From the NCBI GenBank assembly GCA_963747515.1, contig CAVVFN010000008.1:744001-808000 (forward strand): DNA of 64,000 nucleotides. The letters are read 5' to 3'. The notes under the pieces are model-generated. The model was not told where the DNA came from, made no database searches, and saw only the letters and a program-made list of their open reading frames with translations. The translations under genes and the position numbers were made by a program. Source of the DNA: Mariniphaga sp963747515 (GTDB lineage Bacteria > Bacteroidota > Bacteroidia > Bacteroidales > Prolixibacteraceae). Below, one piece after another: positions 52,085-61,250 of the stretch. Positions within the stretch are counted from its first letter, which is position 1; each line of letters starts with the position of its first letter.

Positions 52085-53077
52085 TTATCGTTTATCCGCG
52101 TAATATTTCATAAACTGAGAACGCTCATATACCAGGGGGTCCTGTATTTTTTTATACGACAATCTTCCCCTGAATTCGTCGAGGTACCGAAAGTTCCACT
52201 TCCTCATGAATTCCTGCATCCGGGAAATAATATCCGGAATTACATTATTGCCATTGACATAAAGAGTTGAACATAACTGAGCTACTTTCGCACCGGCAAG
52301 CAACTGCTTGATAACAGCATTACCATCATGAATTCCGGTGGAGGCAGCAATATCAATTTCGGGTACTTCAGATGACACCAACCCTACCCACCGCAGCGTA
52401 TGACGGACTTCTACCGGTGAGCTGAAAATTTCAGCAGGAACTAGTTCCAGCTTATCAAGATCAATATCGGGTTCATAAAACCGGTTAAACAAAACCACAC
52501 CTTTTGCGCCTGCTGCTTTAAGTTTATCGACCATAGCCACTATGTTACTATGGTATAATCCTATTTTCACAGATACAGGAATTGATACTACTTTCTTTAC
52601 TTTATCCAAAACATCAAAATAAAGGTGTTCAATAGAAACCGATTCTTCACGGCGGCTTACCGGTACATAAAAAATATTCAGTTCCAGGGCATCGGCTCCG
52701 GCTTCCTGAAAATCTTTGGCAAAGGTGGTCCATTCATTCGACGAAAAACAGTTGACACTGGCAATAACGGGAATACTGACTGCTTTCCGGGCTTCTTCAA
52801 CAAGCCGCATGTGTTTTGTAACGGTGTTGTCGCGAAGATAATTACGAATATAATCCTCCGCTTCAGGATATCCTGTATTCTGAGAATCCTGACGAAGCAG
52901 ATCTGTCACCTCATTCTTAATCTGCTCTTCAAATATCGATTTTAATACCACAGCTCCAACGCCGGCCTGTTCAAGTTTCTTGATTTTCTCAGCCGAATTG
53001 GTAATTCCCGAGCTGGCTGCTACCAGAGGGTTTTTAAGTTTTAACCCGAGGTATGTAGTTTCCAAATTTGCCATCAA
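52085..53077 (-). CDS. Dihydroorotate dehydrogenase-like protein
   Basis: A 330-residue FMN TIM-barrel protein. It begins NLETTYLGLKLKNPLVAASS, the class-1 dihydroorotate dehydrogenase opening, with SVNCFSSNEWTTFAKDFQEA, ALELNIF, PVSVKIG and GAKGVVLFNRFYEPDID. The catalytic cysteine region and the FMN phosphate site (STGIHDGNAVIKQLLAGA) are recognisable but the family is usually annotated only as DHOD-like, and true PyrD activity is uncertain. The gene directly precedes the adhesin gene, 10 bp apart, so they may share a transcript though functionally unrelated. Confidence 0.85.
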   Translation of the reverse strand: MMANLETTYLGLKLKNPLVAASSGITNSAEKIKKLEQAGVGAVVLKSIFEEQIKNEVTDLLRQDSQNTGYPEAEDYIRNYLRDNTVTKHMRLVEEARKAVSIPVIASVNCFSSNEWTTFAKDFQEAGADALELNIFYVPVSRREESVSIEHLYFDVLDKVKKVVSIPVSVKIGLYHSNIVAMVDKLKAAGAKGVVLFNRFYEPDIDLDKLELVPAEIFSSPVEVRHTLRWVGLVSSEVPEIDIAASTGIHDGNAVIKQLLAGAKVAQLCSTLYVNGNNVIPDIISRMQEFMRKWNFRYLDEFRGRLSYKKIQDPLVYERSQFMKYYADKR

Positions 53078-53102
53078 TTTCAGTTTTTTATATAACGTTT
53101 AA

Positions 53103-53110
53103 CAAACGTA
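53103..53110 (-). promoter_or_regulatory. Putative promoter -7 element for the DHOD-like gene
   Basis: Reads TACGTTTG on the minus strand, an exact TAnnTTTG match, 25 bases before the start codon. A TTTGG sits 15 bases further upstream, overlapping the end of the YggS gene. Confidence 0.4.
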
Positions 53111-53114
53111 AATT

Positions 53115-53777
53115 TTATCTTGTACCAAATATTTTACTGCCTACGCGTACCATTGTACTTCCTTCTTCCACAGCGATAAGGTAATCGTCGGACATCCCCA
53201 TTGAAATCTCTCTGAACCCGGGATTTTCAGAAAAATAACCTTTCTTCAGCCAGGTGAAAATTTCTTTCAGCTTTTTAAACTCCGAACGGACCTGCAGGTG
53301 GTTGTCGGTAAAGGTAGCCATTCCCATAACACCTGCAATTAAAACGTTTTTCAGGGTATAAAATGTTTCAGATTCCAGCATTTCACCAACTTCTTCTTTA
53401 TCAAATCCAAATTTTGAAGATTCCTGTGCAATATGAAACTGCAGAAGGCAGGAAATTATCCGGTTGTTCTTCTTTGCCTCCTTATTTATGGTTTTCAGGA
53501 TCTTAAATGAATCGATGCCATGAATCATTTTCACAAAAGGCGTTATGTACTTTGCTTTGTTGGTTTGCAGATGGCCAATAAAATGCCATTCTATATCTCC
53601 GGGCAGTTTTTCATATTTTTGCAACAATTCCTGCGCTTTATTTTCTCCAAACAATTTATGCCCGGCATGATAGGCTTCCAAAATAACCTCCGGAGATTTG
53701 GTTTTAGTAACAGCTATCAGTTTTGTTCCCGATGGCAGCGATTCTTTTACTTCGGAAATGTTCTTCCCAATATCCAT
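53115..53777 (-). CDS. YggS family pyridoxal phosphate homeostasis protein
   Basis: A 220-residue PLP-binding TIM-barrel protein. The PLP lysine is in LIAVTKTKS; further motifs are FGENKAQELLQKYEKLP, WHFIGHLQTNKAKYI, GVMGMATFTDN, SMGMSDDYLIAVEEGSTMVR and the end VGSKIFG. All are typical of YggS/PROSC. It buffers intracellular PLP and affects amino-acid balance. It is divergent from pabB. Confidence 0.94.
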   Translation of the reverse strand: MDIGKNISEVKESLPSGTKLIAVTKTKSPEVILEAYHAGHKLFGENKAQELLQKYEKLPGDIEWHFIGHLQTNKAKYITPFVKMIHGIDSFKILKTINKEAKKNNRIISCLLQFHIAQESSKFGFDKEEVGEMLESETFYTLKNVLIAGVMGMATFTDNHLQVRSEFKKLKEIFTWLKKGYFSENPGFREISMGMSDDYLIAVEEGSTMVRVGSKIFGTR

Positions 53778-53796
53778 TCTTACCAGTATTTTAATT

Positions 53797-53804
53797 CAAA
53801 AATA
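53797..53804 (-). promoter_or_regulatory. Putative yggS promoter -7 element
   Basis: Reads TATTTTTG on the minus strand (TAnnTTTG), 19 bases before the YggS start. No -33 box recognised. Confidence 0.35.
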
Positions 53805-53947
53805 ACAATTATGGCTTTATTTGGAGGTTATTTTCGCAGCAATTTTAAACGTTAGGTTTTATGAACCAAAATATTCTTTCCTGCAATTTTTACAGGAACA
53901 GCATTTTTCCGGCTAACAACATCCCTCTGCACCAAAACTACCCCGTA

Positions 53948-53976
53948 TTGTGCATGGTCAAAAATTCATACCTTTG
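53948..53976 (+). promoter_or_regulatory. pabB promoter (-33 and -7 boxes)
   Basis: TTGTG at 53948-53952 and TACCTTTG at 53969-53976, with 18 bases between the TTG and the TA, match the Bacteroidota consensus well. It is the best promoter in the window. Because it covers a possible earlier start (GTG at 53950), it supports ATG 53995 as the real pabB start. Confidence 0.6.
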
Positions 53977-53994
53977 CCGCGCAAAATAAAAGAA

Positions 53995-54957
53995 ATGGAG
54001 AATATTAAATATGAAATGAACCGCCTTGGCCAGAGGGGGGAATCCTTCGTATTTCTCATCGATTTCCTGATGGAGCAGTCACAAATATTCCCTGTTAATG
54101 ATACATCAGAAAATTTAAAATGGCAAATTAAGCAAATAGGGAATTATCGGTTGCCGGAAAAAAAACCTGTGCTAACCAGGTGGAAACCCTTCCCTGTTTC
54201 CTATCAAAATTACCTAAAAGGGTATGACCTGATACAGAAACATATACGCAAAGGTGATACCTACTTGCTGAATTATACACAACCAACACCTGTAGAAACA
54301 AATCTCGGCCTTGAGGAAATTTTTCAGATTAGCAGTGCTCCATATAAAATCCTGCTTAAAAACCAGTTCGTATGTTTTTCTCCCGAGCCATTTGTAACCA
54401 TTAAAAATAGAAAAATTTCATCCTTTCCTATGAAGGGAACAATTGATGCGCAGACGAAAAAAGCAGAGGAATTAATACTTTCCGATCCGAAAGAACTGGC
54501 AGAACATAATACCATTGTAGATTTAATCAGAAACGATTTGAGCCGTATTGCTGAATATGTAACTGTTGAAAAATTCAGGTACCTGCAGCGGATACATACC
54601 AACACGAAGGATTTATGGCAGGTAAGTTCCGAAATAACAGGATATTTACCAGAACAAAATTCATTGAATTTAGGAGATATACTATTCTCCATGCTTCCGG
54701 CCGGCTCAGTTACAGGGGCTCCAAAAAGTAAAACGCTATCGGTTATACGTGAAGCAGAAAATTATGAAAGAGGATTTTACACCGGAATTTTTGGATATTT
54801 TGACGGGAAAAACCTGGACAGTTGTGTTCTTATCCGGTTTATCGAAAATAAAAACGGGCAGCTGGTTTTTAAAAGTGGTGGTGGAATTACCTATATGAGC
54901 AAAGCTGAAAATGAGTACGAAGAGATGCTAAAAAAAGTATATGTACCAATTGCTTGA
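53995..54957 (+). CDS. pabB: Aminodeoxychorismate synthase component I
   Basis: About 320 residues, the short Bacteroidota form lacking the usual N-terminal half. Chorismate-binding core motifs are visible: SPEPFV, SFPMKGTIDA (with the Lys that distinguishes PabB-type enzymes), NTIVDLIRNDLSRIAEYVTV, ILFSMLPAGSVTGAPKSKTL, YERGFYTGIFGYFDG and FKSGGGITYMSKAENEYEE. It makes 4-amino-4-deoxychorismate for folate. It overlaps the next gene (pabC) by 17 bases. The glutamine amidotransferase partner (PabA) is not in the window. Confidence 0.92.
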   Translation: MENIKYEMNRLGQRGESFVFLIDFLMEQSQIFPVNDTSENLKWQIKQIGNYRLPEKKPVLTRWKPFPVSYQNYLKGYDLIQKHIRKGDTYLLNYTQPTPVETNLGLEEIFQISSAPYKILLKNQFVCFSPEPFVTIKNRKISSFPMKGTIDAQTKKAEELILSDPKELAEHNTIVDLIRNDLSRIAEYVTVEKFRYLQRIHTNTKDLWQVSSEITGYLPEQNSLNLGDILFSMLPAGSVTGAPKSKTLSVIREAENYERGFYTGIFGYFDGKNLDSCVLIRFIENKNGQLVFKSGGGITYMSKAENEYEEMLKKVYVPIA

Positions 54958-55543
54958 AACCATAAAATGCCTCAATGGGGAACTGATTAATCTTCAGTAC
55001 CACCAGTCACGGCTTAATCTTTCCAGAAGAGCACTTTTCAGGTCTTATGAGGAGATTATTCTTTCAGAACACATTGCAGTTCCTGAAGAATTTAACCATG
55101 GATTGTACCGGTGCAGGGTAGTTTATTCCAGAACCATTAATAAAATTGAATTTCTTGTCCACCGGTACCGAAAAGCAGGAAGTTTAAAACTGGTGGAAGA
55201 TGATTCCATTGATTACCGGTACAAATACACTTCCCGTCAGGCACTTAATCAGTTATTTGAACACAGGGGGAAATGCGACGACATTCTTATTGTAAAAAAT
55301 GGTTTTATCAGCGACAGTTACACGGCCAATGTTATTTTTTTTGACGGAAAAAGATGGTGGACACCCGACACTCCCCTGCTTCCAGGCACTCAGCGCGCAA
55401 GACTCATTTATGAAAAGAAAATTCATGTGTGCAGCATTACTCCTGATGATCTCCGGAAATATCTAAAAGCCGGACTTATCAATGCCATGCAGGATTTGAA
55501 TGAAATGCCTGTCATAGAAATGAACCGGATTGAGGGTATTTAA
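54941..55543 (+). CDS. pabC: Aminodeoxychorismate lyase-like class IV aminotransferase
   Basis: A 200-residue class IV PLP enzyme, shorter than typical PabC (about 260) but matching the compact Bacteroidota form: YQLLETIKCLNGELINLQYH, the PLP lysine probably in RYKYTSRQALNQLF, then CDDILIVKNGFISDSYTANV and WTPDTPLLPGTQRARLI. It releases pyruvate from aminodeoxychorismate to give p-aminobenzoate. Overlap with pabB implies coupled translation and supports the assignment. Confidence 0.85.
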   Translation: MYQLLETIKCLNGELINLQYHQSRLNLSRRALFRSYEEIILSEHIAVPEEFNHGLYRCRVVYSRTINKIEFLVHRYRKAGSLKLVEDDSIDYRYKYTSRQALNQLFEHRGKCDDILIVKNGFISDSYTANVIFFDGKRWWTPDTPLLPGTQRARLIYEKKIHVCSITPDDLRKYLKAGLINAMQDLNEMPVIEMNRIEGI

Positions 55544-55586
55544 CTCCATGTAAAAACAAGAAAAATTTACCCTCACCGTTCTTATT

Positions 55587-55805
55587 TTATCCTGCTGTCT
55601 CTTTTAGCCGGCAGACTTTTCTTGCAAAAAGCTCCCGCAGGCTACAACTCAAACTGGTTCCTTCACCGGTTGTGCCAAGTAAAAACAATCCATGTTCTCC
55701 CCCTTCCAGGACGTGAATAACCAGCCGCTTCAAGCCTTGCTCATCAATTTTCCTGTCGTTTAACAGAGGTGTTGCCAGTGGAGGGATGATTCCATAAATG
55801 GACAT
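55587..55805 (-). pseudogene. Truncated DapA/NanA-family aldolase gene
   Basis: A 72-codon frame encodes only the N-terminus of a dihydrodipicolinate synthase-family TIM barrel: YGIIPPLATPLLNDRKIDEQ and GGEHGLFLLGTTGEGTSLS (the GTTGE phosphate-loop motif). It then ends after RKVCRLKETAG, about 220 residues short of a full enzyme, with no continuation in other frames. It begins six bases after the argF' stop on the same strand. Probably a deletion remnant, although a short expressed product cannot be excluded. Confidence 0.8.
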
Positions 55806-55811
55806 AACAAA

Positions 55812-56762
55812 TTACAAAAGATTTTCCAGCATCATTTTCAACACAGCCTGTGCTGTAATTTCACGATTGGCTGCCTGCTCCACTACAATGGAAGAAGGAC
55901 TGTCGAGCACACCGTCAGTAACTATTACATTACGGCGCACCGGCAGGCAGTGCATAAATTTTGCCTGGTTAGTCAATCCCATCTTCTGTTCATTTACAGT
56001 CCAACCCAAATCTTTTGACAAAATCTGTCCGTAGCTGGCATATGACGACCAGTTTTTAGCATAAATAAAATCAGCCCCCTCGAAAGCTTTTTTCTGATCG
56101 TATTCTACTTTCAGATCGCCCATAAATTCAGGTGCCAATTCATATCCTTCAGGATGAGTAACCACCAGTTCATAATCAGCTTCACGCATCCACTCCACAA
56201 ATGAATTGGCTACTGCCTGAGGCAAAGCTTTTGGGTGTGGTGCCCATGATAATACCACCTTAGGGCGTTCTTTGGTTTTAAATTCTTCAATGGTAAGCAA
56301 ATCGGCATAACTTTGCAGCGGGTGCCGGGTTGCCCCTTCCATACTCACTACAGGTACACCTGCATATTTTATAAACTGGTTAAGGATTTTTTCTGAATAA
56401 TCGTCTTCCCTGCTTTTAAATTTTGCAAATGCTCTTACACCAATTATATTGCAATATTTTCCAATCACGGGAATAGCTTCAAGCAGGTGTTCCGGCTTAT
56501 CTCCATCCATTACTACACCAAGTTCCGATTCCATTTGCCAGCCGTCCTCATTCACATTTAATACCATGGTATTCATTCCAAGGTTCATGGCTGCCTTTTG
56601 GGTACTTAACCGTGTGCGCAAACTGGAATTAAAAAAAATAAGTACCATGGTTTTGTTTTTTCCCAGATGCTGGTATGCAAACCGGTTTTTTTTAATATCC
56701 CTGGCAATTTCAACTGCTTTTTTTAGATCGGGAATATCCTTTACTGAAATGTAGTGTTTCAT
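55812..56762 (-). CDS. argF': N-succinylornithine carbamoyltransferase
   Basis: About 316 residues from ATG 56762. Carbamoyl-phosphate site in FFNSSLRTRLSTQKA, and the substrate region GWQMESELGVVMDGDKPEHL contains Pro at residue 90, the residue that in the characterised Bacteroides fragilis enzyme confers succinylornithine rather than acetylornithine specificity (Glu92 in the Xanthomonas acetylornithine enzyme). The C-terminal FMHCLPVRRNVIVTDGVLDS and the HCLP motif are intact. It transfers a carbamoyl group to N-succinyl-L-ornithine, so the pathway uses succinylated intermediates. Substrate assignment rests on the Pro90 rule and is inference for this protein. Confidence 0.9.
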   Translation of the reverse strand: MKHYISVKDIPDLKKAVEIARDIKKNRFAYQHLGKNKTMVLIFFNSSLRTRLSTQKAAMNLGMNTMVLNVNEDGWQMESELGVVMDGDKPEHLLEAIPVIGKYCNIIGVRAFAKFKSREDDYSEKILNQFIKYAGVPVVSMEGATRHPLQSYADLLTIEEFKTKERPKVVLSWAPHPKALPQAVANSFVEWMREADYELVVTHPEGYELAPEFMGDLKVEYDQKKAFEGADFIYAKNWSSYASYGQILSKDLGWTVNEQKMGLTNQAKFMHCLPVRRNVIVTDGVLDSPSSIVVEQAANREITAQAVLKMMLENLL

Positions 56763-56853
56763 GAATAAAATGAATTTCAAATTTAAAATTTTACCAAAAG
56801 TATTAAAAGACAAAATCTGACATTACCATTAACGTCAGTTTTTCTATTGCACC

Positions 56854-58104
56854 TTATTTTGGCCTAATTTGTCCCTCCCCTTCTATTATCCACTTATAGC
56901 TGGTAAGTTCTTCCAATGCCATAGGGCCTCTTGCATGCAGCTTTTGGGTACTGATACCTATTTCGGCACCAAGACCAAATTGTGCGCCGTCGGTAAATGC
57001 AGTTGATACGTTGGAATAAACAGAGGAAGCGTCTATGAGCTTTTGGAAAGTATCGATACGCTGAAGGTTTTCCGAAATTATGGCTTCACTGTGTTTTGAA
57101 GAATTCCTGTTGATTTGTTCTATAGCATCCTCAAATGATTCCACTGTTTTTATTGCCATTTTTAAGGAAAGAAATTCAGTGCCAAACGATTCTTCTGTTG
57201 CCGGGAAAAGCAAATGATCGGGATAATTTCCCTTCAGCTGTTGATATGCTTCATTATCGGCATAAATTACAACTTCTTCTTCAGCTAGTTTCCTTCCAAA
57301 AACCGGTAATTCGCCAAGCCGTTCCCTGTGAATAACAAGGCAATCGAGAGCATTACAAACCGAAGGTCTGCGGGTTTTGGCATTATAAATAATTTCACTC
57401 CCTTTTATAGCATCCCCATATTCATCAAAATAGGTATGGCAGATTCCCGCACCCGTTTCGATAACAGGGATAGTGGCATTTTCCCGCACATAATTAATAA
57501 GTCCCTGGCTTCCCCGCGGGATAACCAGGTCAATATAACCATGTGCCCGCAGCATTTCCTGTGTCTCCTCTCTTCCTGCAGGCAATAGTGAAACCGTATT
57601 TTCATCAAGCTGATACTTCTTCAATATATTTTGGATGATGGAAACAATGGCTGTATTGGAATAAATGGCATCACTTCCCCCTTTCAGCACACAGGCATTT
57701 CCCGATTTAAGGCAAAGAGAAAATACATCGAATGTAACATTAGGACGCGCCTCATAGATGATCCCGATTACACCAAATGGCACTGATATTTTTTTTATCT
57801 TCAACCCATTGGGGCGAACGGTTTCTTTTAAAACCTTCCCAACCGGGCTTTCCAGATTAGCCACATTTCGTATATCGGAAGCAATTCCTGCAATTCTTTC
57901 CTGTGTCAGTTTCAGCCTGTCGTATTTGGGATCTGATCGATCCATCCGGTTCAAATCTTTTTGATTTTCGGTCAGAATATAGTTTACATTGGCTTCAGCC
58001 TCTCCGGCCAAATCGAAAAGCAGCATCCTGATGGATTCTTCCTTCACCAGGGTTAACTTTCGGGAAGCTTCCAAAACCTTTTGCAATTGTTTTTCAATCT
58101 TCAT
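56854..58104 (-). CDS. proA: Glutamate-5-semialdehyde dehydrogenase (gamma-glutamyl phosphate reductase)
   Basis: About 416 residues from ATG 58104, the usual length; the start overlaps the proB stop by 11 bases. NADPH-dependent aldehyde-dehydrogenase fold with GVIGIIYEARPNVTFDV, CLKSGNACVLKGGSDA, the catalytic Cys in TRRPSVCNALDCLVIH and the C-terminal GAEIGISTQKLHARGPMALE. Second step of proline synthesis. Confidence 0.95.
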   Translation of the reverse strand: MKIEKQLQKVLEASRKLTLVKEESIRMLLFDLAGEAEANVNYILTENQKDLNRMDRSDPKYDRLKLTQERIAGIASDIRNVANLESPVGKVLKETVRPNGLKIKKISVPFGVIGIIYEARPNVTFDVFSLCLKSGNACVLKGGSDAIYSNTAIVSIIQNILKKYQLDENTVSLLPAGREETQEMLRAHGYIDLVIPRGSQGLINYVRENATIPVIETGAGICHTYFDEYGDAIKGSEIIYNAKTRRPSVCNALDCLVIHRERLGELPVFGRKLAEEEVVIYADNEAYQQLKGNYPDHLLFPATEESFGTEFLSLKMAIKTVESFEDAIEQINRNSSKHSEAIISENLQRIDTFQKLIDASSVYSNVSTAFTDGAQFGLGAEIGISTQKLHARGPMALEELTSYKWIIEGEGQIRPK

Positions 58105-59206
58105 GATAATTTTTTGTTGATTTTTCCAAATATAGATAATCATAATGAACCAGGGCTTTAAGCTTTTCTGCAGAAGTTCCGGTATTTAATTTTTCAGAAC
58201 CATATTGTGCTTTTCCCAGACCGACCAGATTTCCTGATTCATCTATAATCCGGATTAAATCACCTTTTTTAAACACATTTTCAACAGCAACAATACCTAC
58301 AGGCAAAAGGCTTACTGCTTTTTCTGACCTGAGGGCAGTAGCTGCACCATTATTAATAACTACTTTACCTTTTGTAAAATCATTCGAATATGCAATCCAT
58401 TTTTTAATTCCGCTAGAAGGCTTCATAGCAGGTTCAAACCAGGTATGATCAGTAACTTCATTTAGAGAAAGGACTTCCACCAGGACATTTTCTTTAAATC
58501 CATTAGCCAGATGTACACTTATACCATCATTTGCCAATTTTTTTGCGATTCGAAATTTGGTAAGCATACCACCACGCCCAAATTCAGAATGATTTCCTGA
58601 AATAGCATCTGCCGGTTCTCCCTCATTAATACCCACCTTCTTAATCAGTTTAGCATTTTCACTGCCCGGATAAGCAGAAAAAACACCATCGACGTTACTC
58701 AAAACAATTAATGCTTCTGAATTTACCATGGAAGCTATCATTCCTGAAAGTTCATCGTTATCAGTAAACATCAGTTCAGTTACTGATATGGTATCATTTT
58801 CATTTATAATAGGAATAACTTTATTTTCAAGCAAAGTATTCATGCAATTTTTCATGTTCAGGTAATGTCCACGGCTGGAAAAATTTTCTTTGGTGGTCAA
58901 AACCTGAGCACAAACGAGGCCATGCTCATTAAAAAAATCGGAATAGCGACTGATAAGTTTTACCTGCCCCAATGCTGCCCATAACTGCCTTTTCGAAACT
59001 GCATCGGTTTTTTTCAATGGCTTCATTACAGCTCTGCCTGCAGCAACAGCACCAGAAGAAACAAGAATTACCTCTACACCATTTTTGTGAAGATAAGCCA
59101 TCTGATCGACCAGATGGGCAATACGTGAGACATTTAAGGTCCCATCATTTTTAGTCAGCACGTTGCTGCCAATCTTCACAGTAATTTTGCTATATTTGAA
59201 CTGCAT
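58094..59206 (-). CDS. proB: Glutamate 5-kinase
   Basis: A 370-residue kinase with C-terminal PUA domain. Amino-acid kinase part: VKIGSNVLTKNDGTLN, VILVSSGAVAAGRA, IINENDTISVTEL with the NEND motif, and the nucleotide site GRGGMLTKFRIAKKL. The PUA domain spans about 275-355. It produces gamma-glutamyl phosphate for ProA and is normally feedback-inhibited by proline. Three bases separate it from proC. Confidence 0.94.
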   Translation of the reverse strand: MQFKYSKITVKIGSNVLTKNDGTLNVSRIAHLVDQMAYLHKNGVEVILVSSGAVAAGRAVMKPLKKTDAVSKRQLWAALGQVKLISRYSDFFNEHGLVCAQVLTTKENFSSRGHYLNMKNCMNTLLENKVIPIINENDTISVTELMFTDNDELSGMIASMVNSEALIVLSNVDGVFSAYPGSENAKLIKKVGINEGEPADAISGNHSEFGRGGMLTKFRIAKKLANDGISVHLANGFKENVLVEVLSLNEVTDHTWFEPAMKPSSGIKKWIAYSNDFTKGKVVINNGAATALRSEKAVSLLPVGIVAVENVFKKGDLIRIIDESGNLVGLGKAQYGSEKLNTGTSAEKLKALVHYDYLYLEKSTKNYHED

Positions 59207-59209
59207 GAA

Positions 59210-60016
59210 TTATTTTTTCAAATCCTTTTCTATTTTTTTATATGATGCCAAAACACCTTGAATCAGCGATGAACTAAATCCTTTATGTTCCATTTCATTT
59301 AGTCCAGTAATAGTTACCCCCCTTGGAGTCGTCACTTTATCGATTTCCCTTTCGGGATGATGACCGGTTTGCAAAACCAGTTCAGTAGCACCTTTAACGG
59401 TTTGTGCTGTAATATACTGTGCCATCTCAGCCCCAAAACCAATTTCAATTCCTCCCTGCATGGCCGCTCTGATATACCGCAAAGCATATGCTATCCCACA
59501 TGAAGATAATACCGTAGCAGCAGCCATTAACTCTTCAGGGATCTCTATGGTCTTGCCAAGATTATTGAATAAATCTATCACAAAATCTTTATGTGCTTCA
59601 GAATTTTTATTTGACGAAATACAAGTAAGAGATTCCTGTAAAGCAATAGCAGTATTTGGCATTACCCGGAATATGGGAATATTTTCTCCGGCAATTGAAT
59701 CAAGTTCATCAAGACCAACACCAGCAACTATCGAAATCAGGATTTTATCGGGACTAAGTGCAGGTTTTATTTCTTCCAACACATGTTCAATATGATAAGG
59801 TTTCACAGCCAATATGATAATATTTGCCTGCTGTGCAGTCAAGAGATTATCATCGGATGCATGCACTCCCATTTCCTTCATTTCAGCTAAAACATTTTCT
59901 TTCCTGTCGGAAACAAATATTTCAGGAGCATTAATAAATCCGGATTTTAATAATCCGATAACAATAGCTCCCCCCATATTTCCAACTCCTATGATTCCAA
60001 TTTTTTTCTTTTCCAT
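59210..60016 (-). CDS. proC: Pyrroline-5-carboxylate reductase
   Basis: A 268-residue NADPH-dependent reductase: Rossmann motif IGIIGVGNMGGAIVIGLL, VKPYHIEHVLEE, FRVMPNTAIALQESLT, SSCGIAYALRYIRAAMQGGI and the C-terminal HPEREIDKVTTPRGVTITGL with KG after GLNEMEH. It completes proline synthesis and sits 11 bases after argD. Confidence 0.95.
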   Translation of the reverse strand: MEKKKIGIIGVGNMGGAIVIGLLKSGFINAPEIFVSDRKENVLAEMKEMGVHASDDNLLTAQQANIIILAVKPYHIEHVLEEIKPALSPDKILISIVAGVGLDELDSIAGENIPIFRVMPNTAIALQESLTCISSNKNSEAHKDFVIDLFNNLGKTIEIPEELMAAATVLSSCGIAYALRYIRAAMQGGIEIGFGAEMAQYITAQTVKGATELVLQTGHHPEREIDKVTTPRGVTITGLNEMEHKGFSSSLIQGVLASYKKIEKDLKK

Positions 60017-60027
60017 GTCCTATGCAG

Positions 60028-61182
60028 TTAATTAGCCTTTAAAGATGCAGAAACTTCAGCAAAAGCATCAGCAAATGCATTCAAAAAAAAGTCAGCATCC
60101 TCTTTTCTCAGGATTAACGGAGGTAACAGACGAATCATATTACTACCAGAGACTCCTGTAAATATTTTGTATTCAAACAACAACTTCCGCCTCATTTCAG
60201 AAACCGGAAATGGAAATTCGACACCTATCATCAATCCTTTTCCACGTATCTGAATCAAATTACTAAAAACGGCGAGCTTATCCATAAGGTAATTTCCTAT
60301 TTCCCGGGCATTCTGAATCAGGTTTTCATTTTTCAGAACATCAAGAACAGCAATACCTGCAGCACAAGCCAGGTGATTGCCTCCAAAGGTTGTCCCAAGC
60401 ATTCCCGGCCAAGGTTTGATACCAGGATGAATTAAAACTCCCCCAATCGGAAATCCATTGCCCATACCCTTTGCCACTGTAATGATATCGGGTTTGACCG
60501 ATGCATATTGGTGGGCAAAAAATCTCCCGCTTCGGCCATACCCCGACTGGATTTCATCGAGAATTAAAAGGCTTCCATACTTTTCTGTAAGGCTTTTAAG
60601 ACCTTCTAAAAATTCAATTTCAGGAATAATTATTCCTCCAATTCCCTGAATTCCCTCAATAATTACTGCAGCCACTTCTCCTGTTTTTAATTCCGCTTCA
60701 GTAGCTTCCAGATCATTAAATGGCAGGAGCAGAGCATTTTCTGTTTCATTAACCGGTGCAATGATTTTGGGATTATCGGTTAATGCCACAGCCGCAGATG
60801 TGCGGCCATGGAAACCTTTCTTATAACTTATAATCTTCTTTCTTCCGGTTACAAAAGAAGCCAGTTTTATTGCATTCTCATTTGCTTCGGCACCTGAATT
60901 GCACAGGAAAAGCTGGAAATCGGGATAGCCGGATAAATTACCTAGTTTTTCGGCCAGTTCCTGTTGCAATGGATTTTGGATGGAATTACTATAAAATCCT
61001 ATTTTAGAAAGCTGGTCAGAAACCAGTTTAATATAATGCAGATGGCTGTGTCCAATTGAGATAACGGCATGTCCTCCGTACAAATCGAGGTACTTATTTC
61101 CTTCTGAATCCCAGACATGGCTTCCCAAAGCTTTTATGGGGGTTATATTAAAAAGTGGATATACATCAAAAAGTTTCATCAT
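60028..61182 (-). CDS. argD: Acetylornithine/succinylornithine aminotransferase
   Basis: A 384-residue class III aminotransferase: GGHAVISIGHSHLHYIKLV, LCNSGAEANENAIKLA, KKGFHGRTSAAVALTDN, LILDEIQSGYGRSGRFFAHQ and the PLP lysine in VAKGMGNGFPIGG. Given the Pro90 carbamoyltransferase downstream, the succinyl form is the likely substrate. A 68-bp gap separates it from argC. Confidence 0.93.
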   Translation of the reverse strand: MMKLFDVYPLFNITPIKALGSHVWDSEGNKYLDLYGGHAVISIGHSHLHYIKLVSDQLSKIGFYSNSIQNPLQQELAEKLGNLSGYPDFQLFLCNSGAEANENAIKLASFVTGRKKIISYKKGFHGRTSAAVALTDNPKIIAPVNETENALLLPFNDLEATEAELKTGEVAAVIIEGIQGIGGIIIPEIEFLEGLKSLTEKYGSLLILDEIQSGYGRSGRFFAHQYASVKPDIITVAKGMGNGFPIGGVLIHPGIKPWPGMLGTTFGGNHLACAAGIAVLDVLKNENLIQNAREIGNYLMDKLAVFSNLIQIRGKGLMIGVEFPFPVSEMRRKLLFEYKIFTGVSGSNMIRLLPPLILRKEDADFFLNAFADAFAEVSASLKAN

Positions 61183-61250
61183 AAATATTTTAATTCCAAA
61201 AACAGAAATAACCGGTTCAATCTATCATTTACCAGATTCATCTAAAGAGG

